64,000 nucleotides of DNA, from positions 124,001 through 188,000 of the forward strand of contig NZ_WOVL01000005.1 in the NCBI RefSeq assembly GCF_009737085.1. The letters are read 5' to 3'. The notes below the pieces were generated by a model. The model did no database searches, had not been told where the DNA came from, and saw only the letters and a list, made by a program, of their open reading frames with translations. The position numbers and the translations under genes are program-made. Positions 16,231 through 24,805 of this stretch are shown in pieces; position 1 is the stretch's first letter, and each line of letters opens with the position of its first letter. This stretch comes from Paenibacillus sp. NEAU-GSW1. Its GTDB lineage: Bacteria > Bacillota > Bacilli > Paenibacillales > Paenibacillaceae.

Positions 16231-17735
16231 CTAATAAGCTGAATGCACGGACATTGTCGGGTGTTGATAAAGAACAATATGAGGCGACGCAAGCGAGTCC
16301 GGTAACGGTGCTGCAAATCGGCGAAGGCAATTTTCTTCGCGGCTTTATCGATTGGATGCTGCAGCAAGCCCGCAACCAAGGACGGTTTGACGGCAGTGTC
16401 GCGGTGACGCAGCCTCGTCCGTCAGGAAAGCCAAAGATCGATAAGCTCGCCGGCCAGGACGGTCTTTATACGCTCGTTATTAGAGGGCTGGAAAACGGAG
16501 AGCGCGTGGAGCGCAAAGAGGTTGTTTCAGTATTCAAGCAAGCTTTAGATCCGTATACGGAATGGGAAAAGCTGATTGCGCTTGCGGAAAGTCCGGAGCT
16601 GCAGTTCGTCGTTTCGAATACGACCGAAGCAGGGCTTGCTTATCGGGAGGAAGCGCTCGTTGAAGGACAGCCGGTTCAGTCCTATCCCGGCAAGCTTACC
16701 TACTTGCTGTATCGGCGCTATCAGGCGTTTAGCGGCGACCCGCGGCGCGGCTTGATTTGCCTGCCTTGCGAGCTGCTCGAGCGCAACGGCGACGAGCTGA
16801 AGGCATGCATATTGCGCTACAGCGACGATTGGGGCTTGCCTGCGGCGTTCAAGGATTGGATTGCCGGAAGCAACCGGTTTTTAAATTCGCTCGTTGACCG
16901 CATTGTCACCGGATACCCGGATGCCGAGCAGGCGGCGCAATGGTTTGCGGAATGGGGCTATGAGGATGAGATGCTGAGCACGGCAGAGCCTTACCATTTT
17001 TGGGCGATTGAAGGCGAGCCTGAGCTGGATGAACGGCTGCCGCTGCGCCAATCCGGCTTGAACGTTCATTGGGTTAACGATTTGAAACCGTTCCAGCTGC
17101 GCAAAGTGCGCATTCTGAACGGAGCGCATACGCTGATGACTCCGCTTGCGTTAGTGCACGGTCTGGAGCAGGTGCGCGAGGTGATGGAGCATCCAGCCTT
17201 CGGGCCGTATATCCGCGAAACGGTCGAGCAGGAGATTATCCCGTTGCTGCCGCTGCCGGAGCAGGAGCTTAATGAATATGCCGGCACCGTATACGAGCGG
17301 TTCCTAAATCCGTTCATCCGCCACCGGCTTAGCGATATCGCGATGAACAGCGTCAGCAAGTTTAAAGTTAGGCTGCTGCCTTCCTTGCTGCATTATATCG
17401 ATAACGGCAAGCCGCTTCCGAGCCGTCTTATTCGAGGCTTCGCCGGTCTGCTTCGTTACTATAAAGTAGCGCCGGACGGCAATGGCGGTTACGCGGGCGT
17501 TAATCTCTCGGGAACTTCATATACGGTTCGCGACGATGCCGCTGCGCTTGCGGCGCTTTCGAAAGCATGGAGCGAAGCGGAGCGGGACAGCGGCGGCGCG
17601 GAGACCATTTATGAAGCGGCGGCTGTGCGGCTGCTCGGACTGAGCGGCGTGTGGGGCCGGGATTTGTCTGTTGAGGCTGGACTGGTGAAAGCCGTAGCGG
17701 CATTTTTGACAGAAATGGAGAGGAAGCGTGCATGA
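16227..17735 (+). CDS. uxaB: Tagaturonate reductase
   Basis: 502-residue long-chain polyol dehydrogenase of the UxaB type; it reduces D-tagaturonate to D-altronate with NADH. The N-terminal Rossmann part has VLQIGEGNFLRGFIDWML, and the C-terminal domain has KVRILNGAHTLMTPLALVHG, the usual catalytic K-x4-N-x2-H region, plus SVSKFKVRLLPSLL. The start overlaps the upstream stop by 4 bp and the stop overlaps the start of uxaA by 4 bp. Length is normal. Confidence 0.93.
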   Translation: MTNKLNARTLSGVDKEQYEATQASPVTVLQIGEGNFLRGFIDWMLQQARNQGRFDGSVAVTQPRPSGKPKIDKLAGQDGLYTLVIRGLENGERVERKEVVSVFKQALDPYTEWEKLIALAESPELQFVVSNTTEAGLAYREEALVEGQPVQSYPGKLTYLLYRRYQAFSGDPRRGLICLPCELLERNGDELKACILRYSDDWGLPAAFKDWIAGSNRFLNSLVDRIVTGYPDAEQAAQWFAEWGYEDEMLSTAEPYHFWAIEGEPELDERLPLRQSGLNVHWVNDLKPFQLRKVRILNGAHTLMTPLALVHGLEQVREVMEHPAFGPYIRETVEQEIIPLLPLPEQELNEYAGTVYERFLNPFIRHRLSDIAMNSVSKFKVRLLPSLLHYIDNGKPLPSRLIRGFAGLLRYYKVAPDGNGGYAGVNLSGTSYTVRDDAAALAALSKAWSEAERDSGGAETIYEAAAVRLLGLSGVWGRDLSVEAGLVKAVAAFLTEMERKRA

Positions 17736-19228
17736 ACAGCTGGGTCAAATTGAACGGACAGGATGATGTCGTTATTGCGCTTTCGCCAATGGTCAAGGGC
17801 GATCGGATTACGCTGGACGGCGGCGCGGAGATCGAGCTGCGCGAGGATGTGCCGAAAGGGCATAAAATCGCGGCGCGCCGTGTGCAGGAAGGCGAGCATG
17901 TGCTGAAATTCGGCTACTCGATCGGCGTCGCAAAAACGGATATCGAGCTGGGCTCCTGGATTCATACGCATAATTTGCGGACGGGCTTGAAAGGGTTCGT
18001 CGATTACGAATATAAACCGGCTGCCGCTTCGGCTGCCGCGCCTTCCAGCGAGCAGGGACGCAATTTCCAAGGCTATGTGAGAAGCAACGGCGAAGTCGGC
18101 ATCCGCAACGAGATTTGGATTATCAATACGGTCGGCTGCATTAACAAAACCTGCGATATCGCGGCAAAAAGAGCGGACGCGATGTTCGGCGACCGCGTCG
18201 ACGGCATCTACCATTTTGCCCATCCGTTTGGCTGCTCGCAGCTCGGCGACGATTTGACTTATACGCAAAAGCTTCTCGCTTCGCTTGTTAATCATCCGAA
18301 TGCGGCAGGCATTCTCGTCATGGGGCTGGGCTGCGAGAACAACCAGATCGACTCGTTCAAAGAAGCGATTGGCGAGTATGATCCTAAACGCGTTAAATTT
18401 ATGAAGTCGCAAGAGGTTGAGGACGAATTGGAAACAGCGCTTGAGCTGCTGGAAGAGCTCGTTGAATATGCCGAGACCTTTGAGCGCCAGCCGGTTCCGA
18501 TTTCCAAGCTTAAGCTCGGGCTTAAATGCGGCGGCTCGGACGGATTGTCCGGCATTACGGCAAACCCGCTGGTCGGCAAGGTCTCGGACCGGCTTATCGC
18601 GGCAGGCGGAACGGCGATTTTGACCGAGGTGCCGGAAATGTTCGGAGCGGAAACCATTCTGATGAACCGCGCGGAGAATGAGCAGGTATTCGGTAAAATC
18701 GTTCATCTGATTAACGATTTCAAGCAATATTTTATACGCCATGATCAGGAAATTTACGAAAATCCTTCGCCGGGCAACAAGGACGGCGGCATCAGCACGC
18801 TGGAGGAAAAGTCGCTCGGCTGTACGCAAAAGGGAGGCCATGCGGTCGTGACGGACGTCGTGCCTTACGGGGAGCGGGTTACGCATACGGGTCTCAACCT
18901 GCTTGAGGCGCCGGGCAATGATCTCGTTTCGGTAACGGCATTGTCGGCAGGCGGCGCGCATATTGTCCTCTTTACAACAGGCAGAGGAACGCCTTTCGGC
19001 GGTCCGGTTCCGACTGTCAAAATCGCGACGAACAGCGAGCTTGCCGGACGTAAAAAGAACTGGATCGACTATAATGCAGGGCAGCTGCTTGAGGGCAAAC
19101 GGATGGAGGAGCTGACCGACGAGCTGTGGGAGCGGATCATCCGAATCGCATCAGGCGAGGACCGCGCGCGCAATGAGCGGAACGGCTTTAAGGAAATTGC
19201 AATATTTAAAGATGGCGTTATTTTGTAG
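17732..19228 (+). CDS. uxaA: Altronate dehydratase
   Basis: 498-residue UxaA with an N-terminal SAF domain (VPKGHKIAARRVQEGEHVLKFG, residues about 30-95) and the large C-terminal dehydratase domain. That domain has GYVRSNGEVGIRNE, FAHPFGCSQLGDD, LKCGGSDGLSGITANPL and TTGRGTPFGGPVPTVK. It converts D-altronate to 2-keto-3-deoxy-D-gluconate, the step that feeds KDG metabolism. It is coupled to uxaB by an ATGA overlap. No uxaC or KDG kinase/aldolase is in the window. Confidence 0.95.
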   Translation: MNSWVKLNGQDDVVIALSPMVKGDRITLDGGAEIELREDVPKGHKIAARRVQEGEHVLKFGYSIGVAKTDIELGSWIHTHNLRTGLKGFVDYEYKPAAASAAAPSSEQGRNFQGYVRSNGEVGIRNEIWIINTVGCINKTCDIAAKRADAMFGDRVDGIYHFAHPFGCSQLGDDLTYTQKLLASLVNHPNAAGILVMGLGCENNQIDSFKEAIGEYDPKRVKFMKSQEVEDELETALELLEELVEYAETFERQPVPISKLKLGLKCGGSDGLSGITANPLVGKVSDRLIAAGGTAILTEVPEMFGAETILMNRAENEQVFGKIVHLINDFKQYFIRHDQEIYENPSPGNKDGGISTLEEKSLGCTQKGGHAVVTDVVPYGERVTHTGLNLLEAPGNDLVSVTALSAGGAHIVLFTTGRGTPFGGPVPTVKIATNSELAGRKKNWIDYNAGQLLEGKRMEELTDELWERIIRIASGEDRARNERNGFKEIAIFKDGVIL

Positions 19229-19260
19229 AATGGTTTTGTCGAAGCGAAAGGGTGGGCTTA

Positions 19261-20199
19261 ATGAAATATCGGAAACTTGGCAATACGGGGCTTGATGTGT
19301 CCGTCCTTAGCTTTGGCGCGTCGTCGCTGGGCTCGGTGTTCAGAGAAACGGATGACGCGGAAGCGATTCGCACCGTTCATGCCGCAATCGACACGGGCAT
19401 TAACTATATCGATGTATCGCCGTATTACGGCCTGACGAAAGCGGAAACCGTTCTGGGGCGGGCGATAGCTGAAATTCCGCGCGACAAGTTTTTGCTGTCG
19501 ACGAAGGCGGGCCGTTATGGGGTGGATGTGTTTGATTTCTCGGAAAAGCGCATATTGGCGAGCGTGGAAGAGAGTCTGCAGCGGCTGCAGACCGATTATA
19601 TCGACATGATGTTTTTGCATGACCTGGAATTCGTTACGCCGGAGCATGCGCAGGAAGCGCTGCCGGCGCTCCGCAAGCTGAAGGAGCAAGGGAAAATTCG
19701 TTATTTCGGCATCTCGGGACTGCCGATTGCGTTGTTTGAGCATTGGCTGCCGGGCTCGGATATCGAAGTCATTCTCTCCTACTGCCACTATTCACTGAAC
19801 GATACCGCCTTATTGCAGCTGCTTCCGCTGGTCGAAACGCAAGGCATCGGACTGGTTAACGCTTCGCCGCTGTCGATGGGACTGCTCGGTACGCGTGGAA
19901 CGCCGGCGTGGCATCCGGCCGGCTCGACGCTGAAAACGGCTGCGCATGAGGCTGCCGAGTTTTGCGCGAAGCAGGGCGTCGATATCGCCAAGCTGGCGAT
20001 GCAGTATTCGACGGCGAACGAACGTATTCCGACGACGCTCGTGAGCACGGCGAATCCGGATAACATCCGCCGCAATGCAGCGTGGACGGAGGAACCGATG
20101 GACGAGGCGCTGCTCTCGGAAGTGCTGGCGATTTTGGCGCCGGTCCACAATGAGACTTGGCCGAGCGGCGTTGCTGAATACAACAAGGCGAGGGTTTAG
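19261..20199 (+). CDS. Aldo/keto reductase resembling L-galactose dehydrogenase
   Basis: 312-residue AKR with YRKLGNTGLDVSVLSFGAS at the N-terminus, catalytic Asp and Tyr in NYIDVSPYYG, Lys in LLSTKAGRYG and His in MFLHDLEF. The stretches EVILSYCHYSLNDTALL and LVNASPLSMGLL with PAWHP closely recall plant L-galactose 1-dehydrogenases from memory of that family. Predicted reaction: L-galactose (or L-fucose) to its lactone. The ATG at 19261 follows AAGGGTGG. Family firm; substrate inferred from similarity plus operon. Confidence 0.9.
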   Translation: MKYRKLGNTGLDVSVLSFGASSLGSVFRETDDAEAIRTVHAAIDTGINYIDVSPYYGLTKAETVLGRAIAEIPRDKFLLSTKAGRYGVDVFDFSEKRILASVEESLQRLQTDYIDMMFLHDLEFVTPEHAQEALPALRKLKEQGKIRYFGISGLPIALFEHWLPGSDIEVILSYCHYSLNDTALLQLLPLVETQGIGLVNASPLSMGLLGTRGTPAWHPAGSTLKTAAHEAAEFCAKQGVDIAKLAMQYSTANERIPTTLVSTANPDNIRRNAAWTEEPMDEALLSEVLAILAPVHNETWPSGVAEYNKARV

Positions 20200-20265
20200 T
20201 ACAGGTGGTCATTTCAGCAATTATGCCGCTATGTGGCAAAGTAAAGTTGTGGAAGGAGATTCATT

Positions 20266-21279
20266 ATGAAAGCAATCGTATGTGAAAATATCGATCAGCT
20301 GAGGCTGGTCGAGACGGCAGAGCCGACGCTTGCGGAGGGGGAAGCGATCATCCGCATCCGGCGGATCGGCATTTGCGGCACAGATATGCACGCGTATAAG
20401 GGCAATCAGCCCTTTTTCACTTATCCCCGCGTGCTTGGACATGAGCTGGCGGCGGTTGTCGAGGCGGTTGGCGACAACCATTTGAGCCTTCGGCCTGGCG
20501 ACCAGGTTACGGTTATTCCGTATATGCATTGCGGCGAATGTATTGCCTGCCGCCATGGCAAGACGAACTGCTGCACCGATATGAAAGTGCTAGGCGTTCA
20601 TATTGACGGCGGCATGCGCGAGCTTATTTCCGTCCCTGTGACGCATCTCATCCGGACGGATGGCTTAACGCTCGATCAGACGGCTGTGCTTGAGCCGCTG
20701 AGCATTGGCGCTCATGCCGTGCGCCGCTCGGAGTTGCGCGCCGGCGAGACGGCGCTCGTCATTGGCGCCGGTCCGATCGGCCTTGGCGTGATGGCATTCG
20801 CCAAGCACAAAGGCGCGAATGTTATTGCGATGGATATTAACGATGAGCGCCTTGCTTTTTGCCGGGATTGGGCGAAGGTCGACCATACCGTTAATGCGCT
20901 GGAACAGGCGAAAGAGAAGATCGCGGAGCTGACGGGCGGCGAATTCCCGACTGTCGTCTACGATGCGACCGGCAACGCCCGCTCGATGATGAATGCGTTC
21001 GAGCTTGTTGGGCACGGCGGACGGCTTGTTTATGTCGGTCTTGTGAAGGCGGATCTTTCGTTTAACGATCCGGAGTTCCATAAGCGCGAAATGACGCTCA
21101 TGGGCAGCCGGAACGCGACGATGGAAGATTTCGAGGGCGTCATTGAAGCGGTAAGAAGCGGCAGCATCGATGTGGACAGCTTTATTACGCATCGCGCACC
21201 TTTTGGGGAAATGATCGGCCGTTTCGAAGAGTGGCTGAAGCCGGAGTCGAAGGTGATTAAGGCAATCGTGGATTTGTAA
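20266..21279 (+). CDS. lgoD: Zn-dependent alcohol dehydrogenase, likely L-galactonate 5-dehydrogenase (LgoD-like)
   Basis: 337-residue medium-chain dehydrogenase. Catalytic zinc ligands are in ICGTDMH and LGHELAAVVEAVG; the structural zinc site is MHCGECIACRHGKTNCC; the NAD motif is VIGAGPIGLGVM. GNQPFF-YPRVLGHE, DPEFHK and MGSRNAT closely recall E. coli YjjN/LgoD, which oxidises L-galactonate to D-tagaturonate, exactly the substrate of the UxaB encoded two genes upstream. RBS GGAAGGAG. Symbol given by family resemblance and context. Confidence 0.88.
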   Translation: MKAIVCENIDQLRLVETAEPTLAEGEAIIRIRRIGICGTDMHAYKGNQPFFTYPRVLGHELAAVVEAVGDNHLSLRPGDQVTVIPYMHCGECIACRHGKTNCCTDMKVLGVHIDGGMRELISVPVTHLIRTDGLTLDQTAVLEPLSIGAHAVRRSELRAGETALVIGAGPIGLGVMAFAKHKGANVIAMDINDERLAFCRDWAKVDHTVNALEQAKEKIAELTGGEFPTVVYDATGNARSMMNAFELVGHGGRLVYVGLVKADLSFNDPEFHKREMTLMGSRNATMEDFEGVIEAVRSGSIDVDSFITHRAPFGEMIGRFEEWLKPESKVIKAIVDL

Positions 21280-21280
21280 T

Positions 21281-21420
21281 GTTTGATGGGCGCACTGCGT
21301 AATCGAATGAGGTTGATGTTTGATAGGCGCACTGCGTAATCGAATGAGATTGATGTTTGATAGGCGCACTGCGTAATCGAATGAGATTGATGTTTGATAG
21401 GCGCACTGCGTAATCGAATG
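21281..21420 (+). repeat. 37-bp tandem repeat, 3.8 copies
   Basis: Units begin at 21281, 21318, 21355 and 21392 with an exact 37-bp period; each starts GTTTGATRGGCGCACTGCGT and the last is cut short. Copies differ by one or two bases. It starts right after the lgoD-like stop codon and contains no gene. Confidence 0.95.
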
Positions 21421-21435
21421 TTCTTCCGATCGCTG

Positions 21436-21485
21436 TTGTATCCGGATTCCTTGAATTGCTCGAAAAGGTTGGAATCCGGATACAA
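21436..21485. repeat. Perfect 15-bp inverted repeat
   Basis: TTGTATCCGGATTCC (21436-21450) is matched exactly by its reverse complement at 21471-21485 with a 20-nt loop. No T run follows, so it is not an ordinary terminator, though it could block RNA decay at the operon end. Confidence 0.85.
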
Positions 21486-21577
21486 AGGCGAACGCTCCGC
21501 TTCTCCAGAATCATTCGCTTACTTCGTTTCGCCGCAAACATAGTGTTGAAGGAAAAGAGTGTGAAGGCTTGCGGCGG

Positions 21578-21845
21578 ATTAGCGAAGCCGGTTCGCTGAA
21601 TAGCGAAATGAAATGCGCTAATTATGGGGCGAAACGGTTAGTATGAGGCGTTAGCGAAGGTGGTTTCGTTGCTGAGGAATGGAGGTTCGCTAATAGCGAA
21701 AGCAGCTTCGTAAATGGTAGAAGAGCGGCCGTAAACTGCCAGATTAGCGAAAGTAGCTTCGTAATATAGCGAGTCTGCTTCGCTAATGACGGGGGAGTCG
21801 GTTGCGTACGGTGTGGATCAACCGGGGCTGTTTCGCTAATGTAGA
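21578..21845. repeat. Cluster of TTCGCTAAT-type short repeats
   Basis: The 9-mer TTCGCTAAT or its complement ATTAGCGAA recurs at 21578-21586, 21686-21694 (inside the palindrome TTCGCTAATAGCGAA), 21743-21751, 21779-21787 and 21832-21840, with variants between. No credible ORF is present. A diverged cluster of the same motif lies at 42954-43180. Confidence 0.75.
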
Positions 21846-21888
21846 GAAGTCGGAACGGAATGTTCGAGTGAGTAGTGACCATCTTTAC

Positions 21889-21936
21889 AAACAGGGCTGC
21901 CTACGTCTTTGAAGACGGTGGCAGCCCTGTTTTTTG
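21889..21936 (+). terminator. Terminator in the repeat-rich spacer
   Basis: AACAGGGCTGCC (21890-21901) pairs with GGCAGCCCTGTT (21920-21931), followed by TTTTTT. It lies about 600 bp after the last plus-strand gene. Confidence 0.75.
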
Positions 21937-22058
21937 AGAGGATGAACCGGAACGGAACGGCCGAATGATTCCGAAGAAGCGATAGCGTTCGCTTTTGTGA
22001 GCGGCCTCCTACCACTGCCAAATTAATTATAGGAGTCTGCGCACAATGGCGATCGTAG

Positions 22059-22190
22059 GAACATTCGGACGTGCAGTGTCATGGTGGTCGAAGATTCGAA
22101 CATTCGGACGTGCAGTGTCATGGTGGTCGAAGCTTCGAACATTCCGGACGTGCAGTGTCATGGTGTCGAAGTATCGAGCATTCAGCCATA
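22059..22190 (+). repeat. 39-bp tandem repeat, about 3.4 copies
   Basis: Units begin at 22059, 22098 and 22137 with a 39-bp period (GAACATTCGGACGTGCAGTG...); a fourth decayed copy starts at 22176. The third carries one insertion and one deletion. It abuts the 3' end of the minus-strand aminopeptidase gene and is unrelated in sequence to the 37-bp array 800 bp away. Confidence 0.93.
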
Positions 22191-22203
22191 TAGCGGAGGT
22201 GCT

Positions 22204-23436
22204 TTAGAACGCCCAGTTGCCGTTCAGCAGCACCGGCTCGCGTTCGCCGGATGCCGTGATGCCGTAAATGTCGAGCTCGCCGGAGCCGACCATGAAATCG
22301 GTATGCGCCATGCTGCGGTTAAGCCCCTTAGCCGCAAGCTCCTCTTTCGACAGCTTCGCGCCGTCCTTCACACAAGAGGCGTACGCGTTGCCGACCGCGA
22401 GATGGCAAGATGCATTTTCGTCGAACAGCGTTTTGTAGAACAGAATGTTCGAATCCGAGATCGGCGAATGATGCGGCACGAGCGCAACCTCGCCGAGATA
22501 TTTTGCTCCCTCATCCGTATCAAGCAGCCCTTTCAGCGCCTCCTCGCCTTGCTCGGCGGATACGCTGACTACGCGGCCGTTCTCGAACGTGAAGGAGAAC
22601 CGGTCGATAATGTTGCCGTTGTAGCTGAGCGGCTTCGTGCTGGAGACAGTACCGTTTACGCCGTCGCGGAACGGAGCGGTGTATACCTCTTCAGTCGGCA
22701 GGTTCGGCACGAACAGGACGCCTTGCTCGTTGCTCTTGCTTCCGCCAAGCCATACATGGCCTTCCGGCAGCTCGATCGTCAGATCTGTGCCTGGAGCGGT
22801 ATAGTGAAGCGCACTGTAACTTTTCTCATTTAAGTACGCGGCCTTCTCTTTAAGTACGCGAATATGCGCTTCCCAAGCAGCGAGAGGGTCAGGCTGATCT
22901 GCGCGCACCATTTTGAAAATAGCGTCCCACAGCCGGTCGATCTGCTCTTCTTCCGGTACATCCGGAAATACTTTGGCTGCCCAAGCGGCGGACGGGGCGG
23001 TTGCCAGCGACCAGCTGAACTTGAACGCCTGCGCATACTCGCGATATTTCTCGTTCGCCTTGCGCAGCGTCAGATCGGCCTTGTTGACGCGATCAATCGG
23101 CACGCCGCGAAGCAAATCGGGATCGGCGGTGCTGATCGTAATGGAAGCGGCGCCTTGCTCGACCATTTCCAGCCGTTCGCCGGCCAGCCACTTCGGCGCT
23201 TCCAGCAGCGAAGCCTCCGGCGCTAAATCGTATTTAATGCGCGACACCGCGTCGTCCTGCCATTGCACTTTCACTTGATAGGCGCCTGCTTCGTAAGCTT
23301 TCTTTACGACCAGGCGGGCAAGCTCCGGCGCTTCTACGGATGCGCTCAGCATGACCGACTGCCCTTGCTGCACATTGGCGCCGACGCGGACGATCAGCTC
23401 GGCATAGTTGTTTAGTTTTTGCTCGAAGGTTAACAT
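22204..23436 (-). CDS. M29-family aminopeptidase (AmpS type)
   Basis: 410-residue metallo-aminopeptidase of family M29 (AmpS/PepS). It begins LTFEQKLNNYAELIVRVGANVQQGQ, and carries TAPGTDLTIELPEGHVWLGG, NLPTEEVYTAPFRDGVNGTV with ligand Glu, EVALVPHHSPIS, and the metal-binding H/D in RSMAHTDFMVGSGELDI. It removes N-terminal residues from peptides in the cytosol using two metal ions. Full length, monocistronic; the RBS is in AGAAAGGATGAATTCC just upstream of the ATG. Confidence 0.95.
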   Translation of the reverse strand: MLTFEQKLNNYAELIVRVGANVQQGQSVMLSASVEAPELARLVVKKAYEAGAYQVKVQWQDDAVSRIKYDLAPEASLLEAPKWLAGERLEMVEQGAASITISTADPDLLRGVPIDRVNKADLTLRKANEKYREYAQAFKFSWSLATAPSAAWAAKVFPDVPEEEQIDRLWDAIFKMVRADQPDPLAAWEAHIRVLKEKAAYLNEKSYSALHYTAPGTDLTIELPEGHVWLGGSKSNEQGVLFVPNLPTEEVYTAPFRDGVNGTVSSTKPLSYNGNIIDRFSFTFENGRVVSVSAEQGEEALKGLLDTDEGAKYLGEVALVPHHSPISDSNILFYKTLFDENASCHLAVGNAYASCVKDGAKLSKEELAAKGLNRSMAHTDFMVGSGELDIYGITASGEREPVLLNGNWAF

Positions 23437-23599
23437 AGGAATTCATCCTTTCTCATCAAGTCCGAATGACTGCTACGACCATTATACCTTTCTTGACTGG
23501 CGAATATAATAGCAGCCGGCATGTCGGTTAGATAAAGGAATGACAAGCTAGGGTATGCTACAATAGTGGCAAAAGCATTGGAACGGAGCGGATGAACAT

Positions 23600-24724
23600 T
23601 TGAGCGGACAACTTACGATCTGGCAGGCTAGAAAACAGCGCTTGCTTGACTATATGAAGCAAAACGGAATCGATTTGGCGATGATTACTTCGCCGACGAA
23701 TGTGTATTATTTTACCGGCTTTCATTGCAACCCGCATGAACGGTTTCTGTCGTTCACATTGAACGCGGTGACCGGGGAAGAGAAGCTGTACATGCCGCTT
23801 CTCGACCTTCAGGAGGCGGAGAAGCATGCCGCTCCGGGCACAACGGTTCCGATCTCGGATACGGAGAACGCCTACGAGGTTCTGCGCAAAACAACAGGCG
23901 AAACTTCACACATCCGACTAATCGGCATTGAAAAAGATGCGGTCTCGGTCGCTAAAGCGGAGCGTCTTACGGCTGCTTTTCCGGGAGGCAGCTTCGCTGA
24001 TTTGGAAAGCTTTATATTGTCGCTGCGCATAAACAAAAGCGAAGAGGAGATCGAGAAGGTTAGCGCCGCCGTCCGTATGGTGGAGGCGGTTGTGGCGCAC
24101 ACAGCGGGGATAGCTAAGATTGGCGCGACGGAAATCGAGCTGGCAGCCGAGCTGGAATATCAAATGCGCAAGCTTGGCGCAGACCGTCCGGCATTCGAGT
24201 CGATCGTACTGACAGGCGCGAGATCGGCGCTGCCGCACGGCGTACCGGGGCCGTACGCGCTGGAAGCCGGTCATTTTCTGCTGATCGATATCGGCGTTCA
24301 GGCAAGCGGCTATTGCTCCGATATTACGCGCACCTTCGTTATCGGAGAGCCGTCAAAGGAGCAGCGCGCCATTTACGAAGCGGTGCTTGCCGCAAATAAG
24401 GCCGGTATTGCCGCGGCGAAAGCCGGCATTCCGCTGTCGTACGTCGACCGCGCTGCGCGCGAGGCGATCGAGCAGCGCGGCTTCGGGCCGCTGTTCACGC
24501 ATCGCGTCGGGCACGGGTTCGGCATGGAGGTGCATGAGCAGCCGTCCGTGTCCGGGCAAAACGACACGCTGATCGAGCCGGGGCTGCTCTTTACGGTCGA
24601 GCCGGGTGTTTATGACCCTGTTGTCGGCGGCGTTCGCATCGAGGATGACGTGTACATTCAAGCGGACGGAACGGCTCGCGTACTGACGAGCTATCCGAAG
24701 GAATTAACCATAATCGGACAATAA
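23600..24724 (+). CDS. M24-family Xaa-Pro peptidase (aminopeptidase P type)
   Basis: 374-residue creatinase/prolidase-fold enzyme with an N-terminal domain of about 140 residues and a C-terminal pita-bread domain. The dinuclear metal ligands are visible: first Asp in LIDIGVQASGYCSDITRTF (both Asp), His in VGHGFGMEVHE, Glu in FTVEPGVY and Glu in RIEDDV. It cleaves Xaa-Pro bonds. The TTG at 23600 is the start, preceded by GGAGCGGATG; the nearby ATG at 23592 is in a frame that closes at once. Proline genes follow directly, a sensible functional setting. Confidence 0.94.
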   Translation: MSGQLTIWQARKQRLLDYMKQNGIDLAMITSPTNVYYFTGFHCNPHERFLSFTLNAVTGEEKLYMPLLDLQEAEKHAAPGTTVPISDTENAYEVLRKTTGETSHIRLIGIEKDAVSVAKAERLTAAFPGGSFADLESFILSLRINKSEEEIEKVSAAVRMVEAVVAHTAGIAKIGATEIELAAELEYQMRKLGADRPAFESIVLTGARSALPHGVPGPYALEAGHFLLIDIGVQASGYCSDITRTFVIGEPSKEQRAIYEAVLAANKAGIAAAKAGIPLSYVDRAAREAIEQRGFGPLFTHRVGHGFGMEVHEQPSVSGQNDTLIEPGLLFTVEPGVYDPVVGGVRIEDDVYIQADGTARVLTSYPKELTIIGQ

Positions 24725-24731
24725 CCGCAAT

Positions 24732-24802
24732 AAAATAGGCCATGAACGGAACTGCCGCCGCCGCTTGTTATGGGGCACGCCTTCCGATTCATGGCCTATT
24801 TT
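24732..24802. terminator. Bidirectional terminator between convergent peptidase and putB
   Basis: AAAATAGGCCATGAA (24732-24747, one base offset) pairs with TTCATGGCCTATTTT (24788-24802). It has T-rich ends on both strands and a large structured loop. Confidence 0.75.
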
Positions 24803-24805
24803 CGC

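Noticed and set aside
17609..18961. 450-codon minus-strand open frame opposite uxaA
   Set aside because: It is an antisense shadow of a strongly conserved gene with no RBS or domain.
21281..22190. CRISPR array
   Set aside because: The 37-bp and 39-bp repeats are head-to-tail with no unique spacers between units, and no cas gene is present.
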